Positions 52,987-63,442 of a stretch of 64,000 nt of DNA are shown piece by piece (position 1 is the first letter of the stretch; the number at the start of each line of letters is the position of its first letter). Source of the DNA: Coniferiporia sulphurascens (Eukaryota > Basidiomycota > Agaricomycetes > Hymenochaetales > Hymenochaetaceae). A program made the translations under genes and the position numbers. Where the stretch lies: the NCBI GenBank assembly GCA_002794785.1, contig NBBA01000006.1:806001-870000 (forward strand). The letters are read 5' to 3'. Under the pieces are notes generated by a model, which worked only from the letters and a program-made list of their open reading frames with translations, was not told the DNA's origin and did no database searches.

Positions 52987-55900
52987 TTAGTCAGATGGAA
53001 AAGGAGGGAGTGTACCTGATAGCTCCAAAAGGGCTGGGTCCGAGTCCCGAGTTCTGGGTCCAAGCATATGATGCATGTATTCCCTTAGGAGGTCCAGGTC
53101 CATATCTTCGTCAGTGGGGTGTCCGTCTAGGTCCATTGTGGCGAAAGCCAGCTGGATGGTGCCTGTGGTGTGGTTGGAAAGGCGGTTAAGATGCCCTGTC
53201 AGCTTTAGCCAGCAGCGCAAAACTGGGAGGCGGTTTTCGTCAGCCCACTCTGAGTGGTGGACTGGGAGAGGGTCCCAAGGTGGCCATATGTGCCATATCC
53301 ACGGATGGAAGGTGCTGCAGCCGCCAAGGATGTGGGCGGTCGACTGCGTGGGCCAGGGGGGGTGGTTGTGCCATCTGCAATGCGAGATCAGGCCATGCCT
53401 GCAGTGGTAGACTGAGTCAAAACTCAGCCAGTATCCCCCATAGGGACCGGCATGGCAGAGGACCTGTGTGACCGCAGATAGCTCATTGCATGGGTGGTTG
53501 ACCGAGTGCATGAGTAGCTTTCAGGGTCGTCGTGTGGGGAGGCCATGGACTGCCAAGTATTTGTCAGCGGTCGAAGCTAGTGGGTGGGCTAATGAGAGCG
53601 TCCATTGTTCCATGAGGGTGCAGACAGCGGCTTCTTTTAGTGCGGATGTGGAGGGTTTAAGGTCAGATGGAGGGAGCTCGGTCGCCAGCTTAGCTTCCGT
53701 GTCAGCCCATTCATTTCCAGGGATGTCCGAGTGTCTGGGGCACCATACGAAATGGACAGTGAGTTGGGGGTACAAGTCTAGCAGAGTCTCCACACCCGCT
53801 TTCCAAATGTGTAGGAGGTGGGCGCCAGGGGCGGCAGCCCAGGTGCGGAAAAGGTGGAGAGTGGTCAGCGAATTGGATAAGAAGAAGATATCCGATGTGA
53901 CACGCAGTTGTGCTGGGAGGCGGCGTGCCACCCAGCCCAGGGCCGTGGCGAGGGAAAATTCCTCGGTGTCCGTGGCTGTGGCGCAGGTGGGGGACTCCAG
54001 TCGTCAGGACCAGAGTCGGGTGTGGCCAAGCATGGCACAGATGGCTGAGCCTGACTTATTGTCAATGTGGGAACCATTGGTGAAGACCTGTACATGCTGG
54101 GTGAGGCCTAGCTGGTGGGCAGTGGCCACAAATGACTTTCAGGTGTTGGTGCTAACTGGGGTGACAGGGGTGGTGAACTGAACACAGCCCTTTGTGAAGG
54201 CTAGGGGGTCTGTCCATGGGGGATGTGTGTATGCTGGGACCTGTTGAACCCAGGGGGCTCGGACCTGCACAGAAAGGGAAAAAGGTCTATTAGCTACGTT
54301 TTTAAAAAGTTTTCGGCTGATAGAGTGGGGGGTTCGCCATAGGCATAGGGAATGGGTCATCTTTATATATTCGAAGTAGAAAGAAAGGGGGGGAACGGAA
54401 CAAAGGAAATTGGTGGAATAAGGGGAGGCACCTTTAAAGATGCCCAAAATTCATCTGCAAGCCATGTTTTGCACGGCCTGTAGGCGGTTTACCAAGGTTT
54501 TTTGGTGGCGGCCATGGTACCATATCGGCGCCCCCCATGCAAGCACGGAGCGGACACAGGAGGTGTAAAGGCGGCAGAGGAGGAGGGCCGAAATTCCGTG
54601 TTGTGTGTTGCCTAGTATGTGGAGAGCGGCGAGGGTGGAGAGTCCCTTGGAGCGCATACGCTCTACGTGGGGCTTGAAGGAGAGGCCCGGGTCCCACCAT
54701 ATCCCCAACCACTGGAGGGGGATTGAGGGGCGGATCAGGGTGTTGGGGTCGACCTGAACCCCAGCCATGTCCCAGCCTTCATAGCCGGTCTTTCGCCTGG
54801 GGGGGTGGAAGTGGAGGCATTCCATCTTGGCTGCTTTGATATTTAGACCAATGGTGCCAAAAAGGGTGTCTAGTTGTTGGTATGCACGGGCGAGCGTGCA
54901 GCAGTTGGATGCCATGGAGGGACCTATGCAAATAAGTAGATGGTTGTCAATGTATGCCAGGGCGGTGGTGCCGGCTTGGTGAAAGCGCCAGAGGACCACC
55001 CCCGCAAAGATCGTTGACAGAATGGGGGAGATGGGCGATCCCTGTGGGGTGCCGAAGTCGGGTTTAGGGGCGGTGGGGAGGGTGGTGCTGTTGAATGAGA
55101 CAGCGACCCGCCGTTCCGTCATGAAGGATAGGCACCAGTTGGCCATATCCGGGGTGCAACTGAGATCCAACAGTTGTCGGTGGAGGAGGTGGGGGTGTAC
55201 TGAGTCGAAGAAGCCCTGGATGTCGACTGCTAGGACCGAACAGACAAGGCCCTCTGAGTGGGCATGTTCCACAATCTGTAAAAGGTGTTGGGCAGCATCA
55301 TAGACTGAGTGGCCTTGGCGCCCCCCGTATTGGTTAGGTGGCAGCCAGTCCCACATGTTAGTGAGGAACTGGAGCCAGTTAGTGATAATTTTTTCCAGGA
55401 GTTTCCCTAGGGTCTCCTCAAGGGTGATGGGCCGGTATGAACACGGCGAAAAAGGGTCCTTCTTGTTTGGTTTCCTGAGCATCACAACTTTTGCCGCCCG
55501 CCAGCACTCCAGGTGATGGCCCAGGTGTAGACAGTCGTTGAAAAGTGTGAGTATCTCATTGGGGTAGGCGTCCACCACCCATTTCAGGGGGCGGTAACCT
55601 ATTCCCGAGAGGCCCAGAGCTGACAAGTTGGATGTATCGGCCAGTGCCCCCATAAGCTCTGATAGGAATATGGGCAGGGCAACTGGTTGGGTTGGGGGTA
55701 GTGGGATGTCGGTCACTGCCTGGGGTGGAGGGGGCACAAAGAAAGTTTCTTGGAAAAGCTCACCTTTCTCGGTGTCCATCTGGGTGAAGGAGCTGTCCTG
55801 TCATCTAAGTGAGGGGATGGGGGTGGGTCGGGTGCCTAGGCCTCGTTTGGCCCAGTGCCAGATGTTGGAGGTGTCTGCTTCTGCTGCCTGGTCGGCATAG

Positions 55901-56985
55901 AACTGCCGTTTTGCTGTCCTAATGCCCCTTTTGAAGGTGTGTCGAGCTGATGAATGCGTGAGGGGGGTGGTTGCCATCATTATTGCGTTTAGGAGGGTCT
56001 TGCAGTGGGGTGACCACCACGGGACTTCTGTCTTTGATGGTTTCAAGAGGCAGGTGAACGGCTGGAGTGCGGCGACCATTGAGTCGATAACTGCCTTCAC
56101 TTTGATGTTCAGGGCATGGGTGTCGAGCCCTGGGAGTTTGAAGGCTTCTTCAAGGATGGGGAAGGCGATGTCAGTCCATTCCTCCTTGTCGGCTGGTAGT
56201 AGTCGACGTGTCTTTAGGACAGGCAGTGGGGGCCGAGACGGCAGTGACCAACGCAGGATGGCGTGGTTGGACAGTGGTGAGTGGTTGGAGGTAGCCGAGT
56301 CTAAAATAGAGTCAGGGTTGACTGTGGGTGGGGCCCAGATCATGTCAATGGGGCACCGGCGGCGATTGCTGTCAGGCCTCAAGTCAGAGTCAGGAAGGTG
56401 GGCAGGCTCCAGGCCATGTCCATGGAAAAAGTCATCAAGGGGTTGCGCCCCCAAGTCATCTTGCCGTGTGGCTGAGAGTTCGGACCACATGTGGTGGCGA
56501 TGGTTGAAGTCGCCTGCCACAAGTAGAGTGGTGGCTAGCACTGAGGGGAGTGAAAGCAGGAAGGACTCACCTGGGTACTGGGGGGAGGTGTGCTTGTGAT
56601 CCGGGGAGTGCATGCTGTAGTAATTGCACACCCGGAGGGTGAGTTGGGATCATACCTCCACTGTCAGTATGTCTGTACCATGTGAGGCGGCACCGAGTAT
56701 TGACCATGAGGTGGTGGGGAGGGCCCGGGCTACATACGTTACTACTCAAGGGCGGACCTCTGGTGGTAACATGGGTATGTAGCCTGGGATGGTTGGGACG
56801 TTAAATACTGGAGTGCCGGCAGGGTCGTTGAGTGAGGGTTGCACCCCTATTTGGTACCAGGGTGGTTCCTGTATAAGAATTAGGTGCGGGGGGGACGGGT
56901 CAGTTGTGAGGACAGGAATGAGGGAATGTATTGCTGCTAGTGAGCGGGCAGCGTTCCACTGCAAGACAGAGAGCATCTCTATCAT
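52987..56985 (-). pseudogene. LINE A1 ORF2: endonuclease, RT, RNase H, C-terminal domain
   Basis: Starts at ATG 56983-56985 (MIEMLSVLQWNAARSLAAIHS) and ends PPFPSD at 52987. The endonuclease motifs LILIQEPPWYQ and LLVAGDFNHRHH are present. RT has GTPQGSPISPILSTIF, but the catalytic box reads YIDNH near 54945 where intact copies have YVDDH. RNase H has VFTNGSH, FFLSNSLTTLHLF and HFVWCPRHSDIPGNEWAD. Stops at 56746, 56650, 55801, 54448 and 53521 break it. The length, about 1330 codons, gives the family's full ORF2 size. Confidence 0.9.
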
Positions 56986-59036
56986 ATTTCCTCCATCTGG
57001 TCATCAGAGGGGTCAGCAGCGAGGGCCTCTTCGATTTGGTGGTAGCACCTCTTCTTAGGGCAGGCCGGCAGGGTGGCGGGGTGGTCACCCTTGCAGTTGT
57101 TGCATAGGCAGGGGTGGGGACATGTGTCACCTTCGGGCACTGCGTTGGTTGTGCAATGGGCACACGATTTGCGGTGATTGTGGGTGAGATGGGCCCCTGT
57201 GCAGTCAGCGCAGCATGGTTGGGCATGGCAGCCCTTGGTTCCGTGGCCGAGGCCCTGGCACCGCTCACACTGGGTGAGGGTGGGGCGGACTGGCAGGACC
57301 GAGAGCCGGAGGGTGGATCTGAACATCCATACACGTGGCCTCTTGAGGAGGCGTTCATGGATGGAGCCATCGGCATCGATGAAGGAGAAGACCACTGGGC
57401 ACCTGTAAGTGTCGGCAGGTGATCCTTGGTGGCGGCAAAGTGTGGGGTGACTACAAAGTCAAGGTTATGGAGTGCTGGGTTGTGCCGGATTTCGGCCATA
57501 AGGGCCTTCTCGTTTATGGTGTGTCTGTTTTGGCCAAACAAAAAGTCCTTGCAGGGCACCATAGAGATGCGCAGTGTGGACTGGGGGCGGACTCTGGAGG
57601 GGGTTAGGGAGAAAGTGGCAGGGACGTTAATTCCCGTCATGATGCACTCTGTGCACATGTGGGAGGCATAGGCCACAGAGTGATGATCAATGATCATTTC
57701 CGTGGTCGGGTTAGCTGAGGATGGGCACGCTGCAAATGTGGTCACAATGTTCCCCTTTATGTTGTAGGAAGAGGACAAGACCGGGACTTGATCTGTGGTT
57801 GGGAGGGAGGCGAAGAACTTATGGGACGTTTTAGTCAGAGCCATTGCGGACTTCTGGTTTTCGGCCCATATGCCGACTGTGGGGGTTAGAACCAAGGTTG
57901 GGTCCTTGGCGTACATTGTAGGGGGGGGGGCACCTTCTGCTGGCGCTTCTTCTTCTTTTGCGCCGGGTTAATGACCGCCCCAGTGGCCGGGGCCACGGGG
58001 ATGGGTTGGCGGTTGTCGGTGGGGCTGCTGCTGCGGCCACTTGGGCATAGGAGGTGTGGGCGGCTGCATTGGACGCCTGGGGGGCGGGTTGCTGTTGTTG
58101 TTGTTGTTGCTGTTGTCGGGGGGCGGGCCTAGAGCTGATGGAGGCCATCTGACATGAAATAGAAGCCATGTCAGTTGTCAGGCGCTTGACTGCATCTGTC
58201 AGCGCCCTCATTTCTGGGGTCACAGGGGTGGTGCCGGGGGTCCCGGTGGTGGTCGGGGCCCTTTGGGGGGGGCGAGCTGGGGCGAAGGGTTCCGGGAGGG
58301 CGATTACTGCCCCCTCCCTCACGAAGTTGTAGGCCATCACCGTGTTGCGGTAGATGATGTTCTGGGGGTATGTCCTGTCTTGCTCTATGTTGGCCAGTGT
58401 CTGTTGGATGTTCCAGAGGAGGTCTCCCACAAACTGCACGGCCTTGATGTCGATTGTCTCGGTGGTGGCATCCCTGGTCTGCTGGTTGAAGTTGTCCAGG
58501 GCATGGGTGAGGGAGTACATGAATCCTGTGGTGTGCTGTTCATGTTGTTGGGCGGGGGGACCCCTCGGTGTGAGGGGCAACATGGTGGCTGCGGAGCGTT
58601 TCTGCCCGAGGCTTGCGCCTCCTACCTGTTGCGGGGGGGTATGGGGGTCAACCACCATTGCTGGGGCTGTCTCACCTGTTTCAATGGAGCCATGGATCGA
58701 TCCTACTGATGTGGCTGGGGAGCCGACTCGGGACGCTGCCCTTGATTCCATGCACACTTGGGCGGTGAAGTCGTAGGCTGAGATCATTTGGGAGTCGCCG
58801 ATTGCTGGGGAGGGGGCCAGGACGTCTGGTGAGGACGTCAGTTCTTGGGGGGGGTTGGATGTGGGGGTGGTGGGGGCGGCCGTTTGGAATCTTGCGGCCG
58901 CAGCGGTGCCTGCGGAGGCCCAGTTTGCGGCCATCCTGGCGGCCCAGTCTGGATCGGCGTTGGCCGATGGGGTGGGTGGGGGGTTGGTTCGATTTGTTCG
59001 ACAGAGGGTGTTCCTGTAATCGCCTGGGTTCGACAT
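56982..59036 (-). pseudogene. LINE A1 ORF1 (two frameshifts)
   Basis: Starts at ATG 59034-59036 (MSNPGDYRNTLCRTN) and ends QMEEI at 56982. Domain order is as in 39249-41290: FMYSLTHALDNFNQQTRDAT, a longer glutamine run near 58085-58117, the RRM-like region from MYAKDPTLVL, and three CCHC knuckles from CERCQGLGHGTKGC. One-base losses near 58005 and 57400 shift the frame. Full length is about 684 codons. Confidence 0.88.
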
Positions 59037-59085
59037 GGGGGAGTTTTAGCTGCCCGCACTAGTCAATGGTGGTGGTTACTGGTGG

Positions 59086-59322
59086 CTGGTCTGCCTCTCG
59101 GCAGCGCAAGGGGCACATGCCTGCCAGTCGGGGGGGACACAACATTAATGTCCCTATGGGAGGGGGGAAACCCCCTGCCCAGCTAGCAGTTGGCTTCGGT
59201 TGGGAGACCTCGGGTTCGGGGAAACTCGGATCTTACCCTCAGGTAGTGACCTCGGTCATGGGGCTGCGAAGTCCTCAGCATGACTTACCAAAGAACTGCC
59301 TCCCCAAATTCCTGAAGGGGTG
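59086..59322 (+). mobile_element. LINE 5' module D, copy 3, right part
   Basis: Continues the module from 52673 after the LINE A1 insertion. The GGGGGGGACACAACATTAATG, GGGGGGAAACCCCCTGCC and CTGCCTCCCCAAATTCC blocks align with copies 1 and 2. It is truncated at 59322 by another LINE A1 tail. Confidence 0.6.
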
Positions 59323-61659
59323 TCTTTTTTTATTTATTTTTAAATTATTATTCCTGCAGTATTACATAATTACAAGCTGCCCCCCCAAAGGGGGGGCCCT
59401 AACTACATAACAACAGAGGCACCCATCATTGCGCATTGCACAAAACTGGGTGGGGGCGCTGCTCCCCAAAGGGTGCCAGAGTGTGAAGAACCCCTATTTA
59501 GTAAGAAAGACCAGAGAAGGAGGGATACATATCACTATGAACAAACCAAGTGGATGAGGGCAGGTTAAAGTAGGAAGCTTAGAAATGAGAAAGGGGAGGT
59601 GAGAGCGCTGGCTGAGACATATCCATAGGAATTCAAAAGATGGGCACTAATCAGATGGAAAGGGAGGGAGCATACCTGAGAGCTCCAAAAGGGCTGGGTC
59701 TGAGTCCTGGGTTTGGGGTCTGAGCATACAACACATGTAATCCCATAGGAGGTCCAGGTCCATATCCTCATCAGTTGGGTGGCCATCTAAGTCCATTGTG
59801 GCAAATGCTAGCCAAATGGTGCCTGAGTTCAGTCGGAGAGGCGGTTTAGGTGCCCTGTCTGCTTAAGCCAATGGCGCAAAACTGGGAGGCGGTGTTCATC
59901 AGCCCACTCTGAGTGGTGGACTGGGAGAGGGTCCCGAGGTGGCCACATGCATTGTATCCATGGGTGGAAGGTGCTGCAGCCGCCTAGGATGTGGGCAGTC
60001 GACTGTGCAGGTCAGGGGGGGTGGTTGTGCCACCTGCAATGTGAGATCAGGCCATGCCTGCACCAGTAGGCTGAGTCAAAACTCAGCCAGTAGCCCCCAT
60101 AGGGACTGGCATGGCAGAGGATCTGCACAACTGCAGAGAGCTTGTGGTGTGGATGGTCGACTGAATGCATGAGGAGCTTTCAGGGTCGGCAGGATGGGTT
60201 GCCATGCACTGCCAGATATTTATCTGCAGTGGAGGCGAGGGGGCAGGCGAGCAAGAAGGTCCACCAGTCCATGAGGGTGCAGACAGTGACTTCTTTTAGT
60301 GTGGAGGTGGAGGGCTTTAAGTCAGATGGGGGGAGCTCCATTGCCAGCTTCACTTCCATGTCAGCCCATTCATTGCCAGGGATGTCTGAGTGGCCAGGAC
60401 ACCATACGAAATGGATGGTGAGCTGGGGGTACAAGTCCAGCAGAGTCTCCACACCTGCCTTCCAGATGTGAAGGAGGTGGGCGCCAGGGGCAGCAGCCCA
60501 GGTGTGGAAGAGGTGGAGGGCGGTCAGCGAATTGGACAAAAAGAAGATGTCCGATGTGACGCACAGTTGGGCTGGGAGGCGGCACACTACCCAGTCAGGA
60601 GCTGTGGCAAGAGAGAACTCTTCAGTGTCCGTGGCTGTGGCGCAGGTGGGGGACTCCAGTCGGTGTGACTGAAGTCGAGTGTGGCCAAGCATTGCGCAGA
60701 TGGCCAAGCCTGACTTATTGTCAATGTGGGAGCCATCAGTGAATACTTGGACATGGGGGGTGGAACCGAGTTTGTGCACTGCTGCCACAAATGACTTTTG
60801 GGTGTCGGCACTAACTGGGGTGGTGGGGGTGGTAAAGCGGACACAGCCCTGAGTGAAGGACAGAGGATCCGTCCATGGGTGGTGCGTGTATGCAGGGACT
60901 TGTTGAACCCAGGGGGCTCGGACCTGCAAAGAAAGGGAAAAAGGTCTGTTAGCTATGTTTTTAAATAATTTACGGCCAATAGAGTGAGGGGTGTGCCAGA
61001 GGCGCAGGGAATGGGTAGTCTTTATATATTCAAAATAGAAAGAGAGAGGGGGAACAGAGCAGAGAAAGTTTGTGGAATGGGGGGAGGTGCCTTTGAAGAC
61101 GCCCAAAATCCAGCGGCAGGCTGTGTTTTGCATGGTCTGGAGGCAGTTTACCAGAGTTTTTTGGCGGCAGCCATGGTACCAGACTGGCGCCCCCCATGAC
61201 AGGACAGAGCAGATGCAGGAGGTATATAGGCGGCAGTGGAGGAGGGCAGAGATACTGCATTGGGTGTCGCCCAGGATATGGAGTGTGGTGAGGGTAGAGA
61301 GCCCCTTGGAGCACATGTGCTCAACATGGGGCTTGAAGGAGAGACCCGGGTCCCACCATATCCCCAACCATTGAAGTGGGATTGAGGGGCGGATCAGGGT
61401 GTTGGTGTCAACCTGGACGCTGGTGGTGTCCCAGCCATCATAACCGGTGCATTGCTGAGGGGGGTGGAAGTGGAGGCACTCTGTCTTGGTGGCTTCAATG
61501 TTGAGACCAATGGTGCCGAAGAGGGTGTTGAGTTGGTGGTAGGCACGGGCAAGGGCACAGCAGTTGGATACCACTGAAGGACCTACACAAATTAGTAAAT
61601 GGTCATCAACGTATGCTAAGGCGGTGGTGCTGGCTTGGTGAAAGTGCCAGAGGACCATG
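59323..61659 (-). mobile_element. LINE A1, 3' half (RT, RNase H, C-terminal domain, 3' UTR)
   Basis: The tail is at 59323-59357, hairpin near 59378-59397, and ORF2 stop at 59647. The C-terminal domain, with a frameshift near 59826, extends to 60180. RT-RNase H is one 492-codon frame (61658-60180) with YVDDHLLICVG near 61600, VFTDGSHIDNKSG, FFLSNSLTALHLF (third Asp lost) and HFVWCPGHSDIPGNEWAD. It is cut on the right by the Copia element at SPILSTIF. Confidence 0.88.
60180..61658 (-). pseudogene. LINE A1 ORF2 piece: RT end and RNase H
   Basis: An uninterrupted frame of 492 codons from the RT YVDD box to ADKYLAVHGNPSCRP. It ends at a TGA (60180) where intact copies have RKLL, so CGA to TGA fits. 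It shows the region linking RT and RNase H without a stop: FKNIANRPFSLSLQVRAPWV. The RNase H third catalytic aspartate is replaced by asparagine. Confidence 0.86.
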
Positions 61660-61917
61660 TCTTAAAATCTACGCACGTTGTGGTAGATGATGAGGTGCAG
61701 TGGTGAGATTGAGGCAAAGGTGGGTTATCAGTGTAAACCGATGTATTTCTAGGGAAAGACCAGCTCCCCTTATATACACATTCCGTGAGCTAGTACTACT
61801 ATAACTATCTAGCTCCTATATCATATGGCGTTATCATTGCGTTATTGTTCACTTAGTAAGGTGGTTGTTCATATGACCACGTACTATATTTATATCGTTC
61901 ATTATATTTATTTAATA
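61660..61917 (-). repeat. 3' LTR of the Copia element
   Basis: This 258-bp LTR is similar to the solo LTR at 23568-23822. On the minus strand it begins TATTAAATAAATATAATG and ends GATTTTAAGA, with a TATATAAGG box near 61770-61780. Confidence 0.88.
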
Positions 61918-61928
61918 CTCCCCTTCAA
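61918..61928 (-). promoter_or_regulatory. Copia polypurine tract
   Basis: On the minus strand TTGAAGGGGAG lies immediately before the LTR start TATTAAAT. It would prime plus-strand synthesis and fixes the LTR boundary. Confidence 0.7.
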
Positions 61929-62758
61929 ACTTTTACTAGGTGGAGTAGACTTGTAAAACATTTGATTAATTCGATCATTAGTGCTTTCATCATAATATCA
62001 GCCTTTTGCTGTCCAGTTGGAATATATGAAACTGTTATGGTTTCATTTTCAATATAATCTCATAAGAAATCTTTTCGTATATCTATATGTTTTGTTCGTT
62101 GCGTATATTTTTGTTCTGTTGAATTTACTATAGTTATGGCTGCTTGATTATCGCATAATATTTTCGTAGGTGTATCCAAGGTCTGCAGTACCTCTTCAAC
62201 CAGTCTTCTTAGCCATATTGCTTCTTTTACTCCATGAGTTAAAGCTTGTAGTTCAGCTTTGCATACTGATAATGACACTAATTCTTGTTTTTTACTTGAC
62301 CATGATGTCGTTGCATTTCCTATTTGGAATATGTACCCAGATATTGCTTTATGGCCTTCTTGTGTCATGCCGTCAGCATCAGTATATCCAATTAGGTTGA
62401 TTGGTTCTTTGCCTCCGAGTATTAACCAATAATCATTTGTTCCTTTTAAATATTTGAAGCAGTGTTTTACTGCATTGTAATGTTCAATACTAGGTTTATT
62501 TAAATGCCTAGCAAATTGACCTGTTGCGAATGATATGTCAGGTCTCATACAATCTGCTGCATATTGTAATGCTCCAACCATGTTCATATACGGTATTTGA
62601 TTCATGAAGTTTAATTCTTCATTAGTTGGATTTTCGAGTGATTTTAACACTTGACCAGGTGTCATTGGTGTTCGTACTGTTGCAGCGTCTTTTAATTTAT
62701 ATTTTTCTATTATATTATCAATATAATGTTTTTGTCTTAGTTTTATAATTCTTTCATC
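61929..62758 (-). pseudogene. pol: Copia RNase H
   Basis: The minus-strand frame contains YMNMVGALQYAADCMRPDISFATG, IGYTDADGMTQEGHKAISG, SWSSKKQELVSLSVCKAEL and ILCDNQAAI, a typical Copia RNase H. A stop at 62060-62062 (FL TGA DYIEN) is best explained as CGA to TGA; protein-like sequence (KADIMMKAL) follows it. A TGA at about 62757-62759 separates this part from RT and fits TGG to TGA. Not functional. Confidence 0.85.
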
Positions 62759-63442
62759 TCAGTTTCTTTCGATTTCAATGCCGAGTAACCAATGTATATT
62801 GTTTCCGTCAGTAAATTTTACATGTTTTCCTATTTCATCTTTAGGGGCTTTTATTATTAATAGATTTAAGCCACATATCGTTATGTCGTCAACATGTATG
62901 AAAAGTATTAGAATTGTTTTTCCTTTTACTTTTCTTAGGAATACTGCGTTATCTTGGACTGCTCGCGTTAGTCCTATTCCAATTAATATTTCAGATAATT
63001 TTTTATACCATTGTCTGCCTGCTTGTTTTAATCCATATAAGGCTTTATTTAATTTTAAAACTTGTCCAGGTTTTATTTCGATTAGATTTCCTGGTGGCGG
63101 TTTAATGTATATATTTTCGTTATTTTCTAATTCACCATATAGGTAGGCTGATTTTATATTGATTTGATGAATTTTGTAATTGTTTGTTGCGCTCCAGCTT
63201 AGTATAGTTCTTACTGTAGCTAATCGTGCTACTGGAGCGAATGTGTCATTTGAATAGTAGTCTATGCCCTCTTTCTGGGCAAATCCTTGAACTACTAATC
63301 TTGCTTTGTATCGTTCAATTTCTCCGTTTGCTAATCTTTTTGTTTTGTAAACAAATCTTGTTCTGATTATGTTTGCTTCTTTTGGTGGATCAATGATTTT
63401 CCATGTAGATCTTTTGATTAACATTTTTATTTCTTCTTTCAT
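62759..63442 (-). pseudogene. pol: Copia reverse transcriptase
   Basis: The frame of 227 codons contains TRFVYKTKRLANGEIERYKARLV, YLYGELENNENIYIKPPPG, LNKALYGLKQAGRQWYKKL and FIHVDDITICG. Motif A reads QINIKSAYL where Copia RTs have D at the N position, so the catalytic aspartate is lost; the codon context ATCAAT fits decay of ATCGAT. The polymerase box is HVDD, not YVDD. The frame continues upstream into the integrase C-terminus. Confidence 0.88.

Larger units (their letters stand above)
52674..59085 (-). mobile_element. Full-length LINE A1, 14-bp TSD
   Basis: This 6412-bp element has its tail (TTTTATTATTATTATTATTCCTGC) at 52674 and its 5' end CCACCAGTAACCACC at 59085. ctggtctgcctctc flanks it at 52660-52673 and 59086-59099. 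The leader is 49 bases, about 9 shorter than the copy ending at 41348. No LTR interrupts it, so it is the cleanest LINE in the window, though both ORFs are broken. Confidence 0.94.
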
